A stretch of 64,000 nt of DNA from Erodium maritimum (Eukaryota > Streptophyta > Magnoliopsida > Geraniales > Geraniaceae): the NCBI GenBank assembly GCA_963921825.1, contig OY997590.1, positions 38,643,039-38,707,038 on the forward strand. The letters are read 5' to 3'. Shown here in pieces: positions 57,771 through 64,000 of this stretch. The notes under the pieces are model-generated. The model was not told where the DNA came from, did no database searches, and was given only the letters and a program-made list of their open reading frames with translations. Numbering within the stretch: the stretch's first letter is position 1; the number at the start of each line of letters is the position of its first letter. The translations under genes and the position numbers were made by a program.

Positions 57771-59589
57771 ATGGCGAAACTTCTTTCTGCCTCAGCTTTT
57801 GCCCTCCTCTTTCTCATACAAGTTGCAAGTGGAGTTTCAGATTCTCTTGCACTCTAATTGTTTTTTTTTTGTAAATTGTAATGGTTCTGATTATTGATTT
57901 TTGTTTCGGCAGATTCGCAATCTTTCATCGGGATTAACTACGGCCAAGTCGCCGACAACCTCCCGCCGCCGTCATCCACCGCGAAGTTGCTCCAGTCCAC
58001 CTCAATCCAGAAGGTCCGGCTATACGGATCCGACCCGGCCATCATCAGCGCTCTGGCCAACACCGGGTTAGGAATCGTCATCGGCACGGCCAACGGCGAC
58101 ATCCCAGCGCTGGCCTCCGACCCCAACTTTGCGGCCAACTGGGTGAACACGAACGTGGTTCCCTTGTACCCCGCCAGCAAAATCATCCTCATCACCGTGG
58201 GGAACGAGGTGATGAGCTCAGGGGATCAGAACCTCATGACCCAGCTCCTCCCGGCGATGCAGAACCTCCAGAACGCCCTCAATGCGGTGTCTCTGGGCGG
58301 GAAGATCAAGGTCTCGACGGTCCATTCCATGGCCGTGCTGAAGCAATCGGAGCCACCGTCCACCGGCAGCTTCGACCCGAGCTTGGGGCACTTATTGAAC
58401 GGGCTTTTGGAGTTCAACAGGGCCACCGGGTCACCTTTCGCGATCAACCCATACCCTTTCTTCGCGTACCAGAGCGATCCGAGGCCCGAAACGCTGGCGT
58501 TTTGCCTCTTCCAACCCAACGCCGGGCGGATGGACAGCAACACGAACATCAAGTACAGCAACATGTTCGATGCCCAGGTGGACGCGGTTCGGGCTGCGTT
58601 GAATGGTATGGGCGCCAAGGACGTGGAGATAGTGGTGGCTGAGACGGGGTGGCCCTACAAAGGAGACAACGAGGTTGGGCCCAGTTTGGAGAATGCCAAG
58701 GCTTACAACGGCAATCTGATTGCACACCTCCGCTCCATGGTCGGAACTCCATTGATGCCCGGGGTTTCGGTGGATACCTACCTCTTTGCAGTCTACGACG
58801 AGGACTTGAAACCCGGTGCTGCCTCCGAGCGCGCTTTCGGCCTTTTCAACACTGATCTCTCCATGACTTATGATGTCGGCCTTACTAACAACACCCGGCC
58901 CCAGGTGAGTTCTATTCCACATACGGTTAAAGAAAAACTCCAAGAAATGACTATTATTCGATTTCCTAATACAAGATATAATTATTGATTTTTTTGTCGT
59001 CCAAAACACATATTCTAACAAACATTCTGGGTTTTTGAACAGATAATTATGATTTATTTTTTGAACGACAAAAAAGTCAATAATTATCTCTCGGTTATTT
59101 CCTAGAGTTTCCCCAATTATTAATGAAACTTATTTTGAATATAATTGTTGAGTTCAGAGTCCATCAACATCTACCCCGGTCGCTGCAATGAGCTCGGTGC
59201 CTAAAACGACATCAAAGAAAGCGGGATGGTGTGTTCCCAAGGAAGGCGTATCGGAGGCTCAGCTGCAAGCCAATCTGGACTACGCTTGCGGAGAGGCAGG
59301 TGTGGACTGCAGTCCGCTGCAAGCAGGAGGGAAATGCTCGGAGCCCAACACGTTAGCCTCTCACGCGTCCTACGCCATGAATCTCCTCTACCAGAGCACG
59401 GGGAGCTGCGATTTCCTCCAGACAGCAACACTCTCATCCACCGATCCCAGTAATGATCATAACCTTAATTATCTCCAACTCCAACTCCAACCATATATAT
59501 ATTATTATTATTATTACTTCATCGTTACATCTATCTAAATTATACCATTTGATGATTATACAGGTCATGACGCTTGCATCTATTCCTGA
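57771..59589 (+). CDS. Glucan endo-1,3-beta-glucosidase (GH17) with X8/CBM43 domain
   Basis: Model: exons 57771-57828, 57913-58904, 59158-59449 and 59564-59589, giving 455 codons. A signal peptide (MAKLLSASAFALLFLIQVA) is followed by the GH17 domain from FIGINYGQVADNLPPP. The acid/base Glu is in ITVGNEV (about residue 118) and the nucleophile Glu in VVAETGWP (about residue 263). A short linker leads to the X8 domain (GWCVPKEG to the final DACIYS) with its conserved Cys residues. The closest recalled relative is the Arabidopsis glucosidase 7 type (At4g34480). It should cut beta-1,3-glucan (callose) in the cell wall or at plasmodesmata. Unlike many relatives it ends right after X8, with no hydrophobic GPI-anchor tail. 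The first donor (GTGGAG) is weak; the others are good. Confidence 0.88.
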
Positions 59590-59846
59590 GGGAGTCCTTG
59601 AAAATGATGATATCCAGGGACCTTATTCAATTAGAGGGGCGTCAACGTGGCCTTTTTGTTTGGCTTTTAATTTCCACTTTGTGGACAGAAACTAAGAATG
59701 GTGCTTGTGACCCTTATATAGCTTTTCTATGTATCTTACAGATTATGTTTAGTTCCAAAATATCATGTTTTAACGTGTATAGGTGTCATGTGTGGGGAGT
59801 TTGAAACCTTCACTCGAATATGAGATGACTGTTTTACATTGATAGG

Positions 59847-59852
59847 AATAAA
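59847..59852 (+). terminator. Possible polyadenylation signal of the glucanase gene
   Basis: AATAAA lies about 260 bp after the stop codon, within a plausible plant 3' UTR. Plant polyadenylation signals are weak, so this is only a candidate. Confidence 0.35.
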
Positions 59853-60194
59853 TGTATTAATGAGTTCATTACACGGAATTTGTGGATGATTTTAGTTTCG
59901 AAATAAACGTCTTATAGTTTGGATAGGATCACTTACCTTCTGTCATTATTTTCTTTAAAGAAGAAGTTTTGAAGATGAAACCTTGTGTTCTCGCTTCAAG
60001 TCTTTCAAGTCTTTGCACACCCTTATTTCTCACTCTCTGATGGCGTATGAGGACGTGACAAAAATTGTCCATGTATATGTGTGGACTTGGGGACGAAAGC
60101 AAATACTTATACCCATATTTCTAAATTCCATAAAATTCTTTCAGATTTGCTGGCCTATAATCAAAGAGAATCTCACGTATTTCCTCCTTTTCTT

Positions 60195-62390
60195 TTATAG
60201 TACCGGCTAATTAGGAAAGGGATTAAATTCATCCTTCATCACACTAATCCCTAAAACCTCCTCACCTCTTAACATTTGCTGACTACATCCTATAAGTTTA
60301 ATGGAAGGCCCCTACAAAATCCTATCTAAGCTTCTACCCTTAAGGCTTATATCAGTAATCAATACTTTTGTTGGGGATGAACAATCAACATTCATTTTAG
60401 GAAGGCAGATAACAAATGATATTTGATTGCCTCAAAAGTAGTTCAATTTGTTAAAAAATCAAAGACCAAAGCATTCATCTTCAAAGAAGATTTTGAAAAG
60501 GCATTTGAAAAAGTAAGTTGGAATTTTGTCCTCAGTTTGCTAACAAAAATGGGTTTTGACCATCAGTGGAAGTTGTGGATGATTTCATGCTTCAGAGCTT
60601 ATGTATCTATCTTAATCAATGGATCCCCTCACCATTTTTCCAAATTAGTAGAGATTTAAGGAAAGGTTGTGTCCTCTCTCGCTTCATATTTGTGTTGGTT
60701 GCAGAAGACCTTAATCATATTATGAAAGCTATTGTGCAGGCAGATCTTTTGGAAGGCATCCAAATGAGACCCAATGGACCTTTAATCTCCCACTTACATT
60801 TTGCTGATGACTCAATTTTCTCTATCAAACCCAATGATAATAGTGCCTCTTGTATGAAGTATGCTTTACATATGTTTCTTCTCTTTGTTGGCTTAGTTGT
60901 CAGTTACACAAAATCAGTCATCATTCCATTCAATCAATCTGAATCAGAAGCTCAAGCCCTCTTACAATCACTTGGATGCTCAATTGGTTCCATCCCTTTC
61001 AATTATTTGAGTTTTCCTTTGGGCTCCAATCTTAAAAGGATTACTAGATGGGATACTATTTTGCAAAAATTCAAAGCTTCTTTAGGTCTTTGGCAAGAAA
61101 AAAAAATCCTCTCATTAAGAGGAAGAATCACATCAATCAAGAATACATTGGGAGCTCTCCCCCTTTACTTCTATTCCATAATTAAAACTCTTAAAGGTGT
61201 CATCAAATCCATGGAAAGGTGGTAGAGGAGATTTCTATGGCATGCCAATAATACTTCCAAAACCTTCAGCAAAACCAATTGGATCATTGTGTGTAAATAT
61301 AAAGAGAAAGGGGGGTCTGGGGATTAAAAATCTTGCTATTATGAATATATCCCTTCTCTCTAAGTGGTGGTGGGTATTTGCTTTGAAAAGAAATAGGCTA
61401 TGGAACTTGGTGATTTGCAGCAAATATGACTGGAATAGCTTTGAATGGGATCTTTCAAAACTCAGAAAAATTGGCATTGGAAGTTTCATGCAACATATAG
61501 TGGCTCTCCAATCTGATCCAAGATTCTCTGATTATTTTGGACTTATAGGCCTTGCTTGGAAAAGTGAGAAATGGTCTCAGAGTATTATTTTGGGATGACA
61601 TTTGGTGTGTGATATTTTTTTAAGCATCTCTTCCCTAGGGTCTATACCATATCTCAATCCAAATCTCATGTGGTTTCTGAAGCTTGGACAGGTTCTTCCG
61701 GGGACTTGAAGTTTAGGAGGGTCCCTAAAGGCGGAGCAGAACAAGACTGGATGTCCTTCCAATTTATTCTCAATGGTATTCAATTACAGACTCATGTGGA
61801 CACCCTCTTATGAGTTGGTGGTCCTAAAGGCTTCTTTGTCAAAAGGATTTATTCATTGCTTTAGCAGCAAGACAACTCCTCCGATAACTTCAACTAGTCT
61901 AAACATCTATGGATCCCTAGAATCCCTCCTAAAATCACAACCTTTTCATGGTTGGTGTATCATGAAGAAATTCCCACCAATTGTTTTCTGGAAAATAGAG
62001 GGTTTTCATTCTCATTGGAAGATTTCATTTGTCAAGACTATAATTAGGACTTTGAGGATGCTGCTCATGTCCTGCTTTATTGCCACAAATCTTGGCTTGT
62101 TTGTACTCTCATTTTCCAATTGTGGGGAGTTAATTTTATAATAATTGGGAGTATCAAACAATTTTATTCATCTTGGTCATCACTCAACATCACAAAAAAT
62201 AGGGTTGGTTGGAGTAAATTGATTTAGATAGGTTGTTGACAAATCTGGTTGGCAAGGAACAATCACACCTTTAATGGAATCTCCTTTCTTACTATTGAAA
62301 ATTTTGATAAAATTTTCAACCAAGCCTATAGTTGTGTATAGGCTAAGTTTCAGACCATAGGCTCTTATTTCTCCATAAGCTTAAAAAAAC
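60195..62390 (+). mobile_element. Old L1-type LINE fragment (RT region)
   Basis: + strand pieces: KGLNSSFITLIPKTSSP-like start (about 60215), FKEDFEKAFEKVSWNFVLSL (about 60480), a KGCVLSRFIFVLVAEDLNHI block (about 60662), FADDS (60800-60811), and a post-RT segment with KIKRKGGLGIKNLAIMNIS-like sequence (about 61300). Several frame changes (around 60600, 61225 and 61600) and stops make it dead. It differs clearly from the LINE at 46511 and represents another lineage or age class. Ends and target duplication were not found. Confidence 0.8.
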
Positions 62391-63617
62391 TCTCCTCAAT
62401 CATGTTGAACACTTACTGCACCAGGCCTATTGGGCCTAAATTTTGGTCTTTCAAACCAAAACCCAATTCGTCCAATACTTTAGCATACCACTTACTCAAA
62501 ACAATAGAAACAAGTAGACAAGATGAACTGATAAAATAAAAATAGTAATGAAATACATAAAATAAATAATAGCGAGTATTGGATCTCAAATTTGCCTTAC
62601 ATCACCGATCCAAAACATGCATCTATGAAAACCCCAACTTATTACTTCGAGTTCTTAAAGTTGAATCTAAGAACGCTATCAAGAACTAAAATCGTAAATT
62701 GAACTTAGGGTTTCAAATATTAGATCCCAAATCATCATAGACCCGTGACAAAATAGAATAAAAATGAAGAACAGAAGAAACAAAATAGATAGCATATTAT
62801 GTGCAGTCTTGTGTGTAAAAACATGGGGAAAAAGGGAGAAAATTTCAAGAAGCCGTAAGGTAATACACAAGAACAAGATGTAAAAGATAGATGAAATTTA
62901 ACCGAGAAGAGAAGGATATGTGGCTGAAACTTGAGAGCTTGAGGGAGAGAAATAAGTAAAGAGACGTGGTGGTTATGAGGTTGAAGTCAGTAATACAAGA
63001 CTATTTATAGGCTTAGGGTTATAGTATCAAACATGTACGTTCATTATGGGCTACGTGACACAAAATTTTCATTATGGGATTGTAATCCCATTACTTACAA
63101 ACCCATATATTTTTTTTTTAAACTATTCGTGTGTTCATCTCCTTTTTGGCTTCACCTCACTCAAAACACAACAAGTTACAGGTACACCCAGATTGTTTCC
63201 GCCGCTGGAGTGAAGGTGGTATCGTGGAGGAAGTGTCGGTGCCAGTTTCTCCGATCAATCGGCGGTTATCGTTACCCATAATCGGCAGCCACCGAATATC
63301 ACGTCGGTTTGATGTTGTTCTCGGCGGCGCCGGTGCTGGTGGTTTCAGTGACGGTTCCGACCGATGACGACCGATTCCGGTGAACTCGGTGATCTTTGCC
63401 CAACCCTAATGCTTTCCTCTCTGATAATTTGGTTTGGTTGGAGCATAACTGGATCATTTTGTTATGGCCTTCCTATATGTGCTCCTCTAGGATCCTCTGG
63501 CATCTTCTGGATTTTCTTTCTCCTTTCACATATGTGGGGCTAGTGTTCTCTTTTGTTATTGGGTTGAGGTTTTGGAAGGGTTTGGGTTGGTTTTGGGGAC
63601 TATGGTGAGTTTTGTAA
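62391..63617. other. Spacer, nothing recognised
   Basis: No supported gene. A 60-bp segment near 63040-63090 contains a repeated TTCATTATGGG motif. The stretch 63180-63370 is GC-richer, with GGCGGCGCCGGTGCTGG-like sequence, and may be the remains of a coding exon, but no family is recognised. Confidence 0.3.
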
Positions 63618-63860
63618 TGTTACAAAACATGAAGCCACTATTATTGACTTTACTCTACACCATCGAAAACTTTCCACCTCCTCTAACCTAAGCTCACCAA
63701 AGACCACCGACCCATAGCTCAAACTTAGCCCACAAATCCCTCCGTCTTCCTTGACATTGTAGTCACTTGTTAGTGTATAAATACTCATGTATTTTAAGCA
63801 TATCAAGCACAACATCCATCAATAGAAGTTCGTTTCTTATTTACACTTCCCAAATTAACA
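63618..63860 (+). mobile_element. Short copia 5' LTR
   Basis: Begins TGTTACAAAACATGAAGCC and ends CACTTCCCAAATTAACA (243 bp). A TATAAATA box lies near 63776. It is followed directly by a primer-binding site, so the element continues beyond the window. The 3' LTR and duplication cannot be checked here. Confidence 0.65.
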
Positions 63861-63873
63861 TGGTATCAGAGCC
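63861..63873 (+). other. copia primer-binding site
   Basis: TGGTATCAGAGCC follows the LTR with no gap and is complementary to the initiator-Met tRNA, as in most plant copia elements. The following 127 bp to the window end show no recognisable gag yet. Confidence 0.85.
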
Positions 63874-64000
63874 TTGTTAAGACTTTCAAAAATCTTGTGG
63901 CTTTGCCCACTCGTTAACTCATAGATATAACGAGTGGGAAAAGCATCTCAAAAGACAAAATGTTTTGATCCAATTCTGGTTTTAGACTCACCTGCTTCTA

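Overview
This is nuclear DNA of a flowering plant, probably a eudicot. It has spliced genes with plant-type introns, two plant-specific gene families (a TRM/LONGIFOLIA-type protein and a GH17 beta-1,3-glucanase with an X8 domain), and a dense nest of plant transposable elements in AT-rich spacer. There are no bacterial-style operons, rRNA genes or CRISPR arrays. The species cannot be named from what I can see.

Only two host genes are convincing, both on the + strand. The first (23094-26967, five exons, 936 codons by my splice model) is a TRM-family protein. The second (57771-59589, four exons, 455 codons) is a secreted glucan endo-1,3-beta-glucosidase. A third piece (13393-13898) is the 3' end of an unrecognised gene whose 5' part is missing. 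The genes are unrelated in function and are separated by mobile DNA.

Layout. 1-2013: 3' end of a copia element carrying a Mutator-like MITE. 2871-10132: a fold-back repeat split by a 6.3-kb double insertion, in which one giant LTR-like unit (3373-9644) carries a second, inverted one (6063-9272). 10248-13392: a third unit, joined to the gene fragment. 14129-16101: a non-autonomous hAT element. 17111-22499: a nearly complete Tork/Tnt1-like copia element flanked by an unusual 186-bp direct duplication of host DNA. 23094-26967: the TRM gene. 27070-27507: a MITE. 28537-31660: a CACTA element carrying a Mutator-like MITE and a tRNA-derived SINE-like unit. 31865-35616: a LINE ORF1 (DUF4283) remnant split by a 1.68-kb solo LTR. 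36711-39978 and 42754-46406: two more giant LTR-like units. 46511-49372: a LINE with its target-site duplication. 51545-56560: an older LINE split by a 1.38-kb retroposon. 56617-57468: a short retroposon and an hAT MITE. 57771-59589: the glucanase. 60195-62390: another old LINE. 63618-64000: the 5' end of a copia element that runs off the window.

The most distinctive content is a family of five 3.1-3.65-kb units that begin TGTAA and end TGACA. Three have perfect 5-bp target duplications and one has a 4/5 match. They contain no gag or pol, but carry internal minisatellite arrays (58-60, 62 or 119 bp) and, in two copies, a GC-rich leader behind a TATA-like box. They are best read as solo LTRs of a retrotransposon with unusually long LTRs, probably Ty3/Gypsy. 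The second notable feature is the 186-bp duplication around the copia element, where 5 bp would be expected. All coordinates, identities and splice joins were worked out by eye from the sequence; no searches were run.
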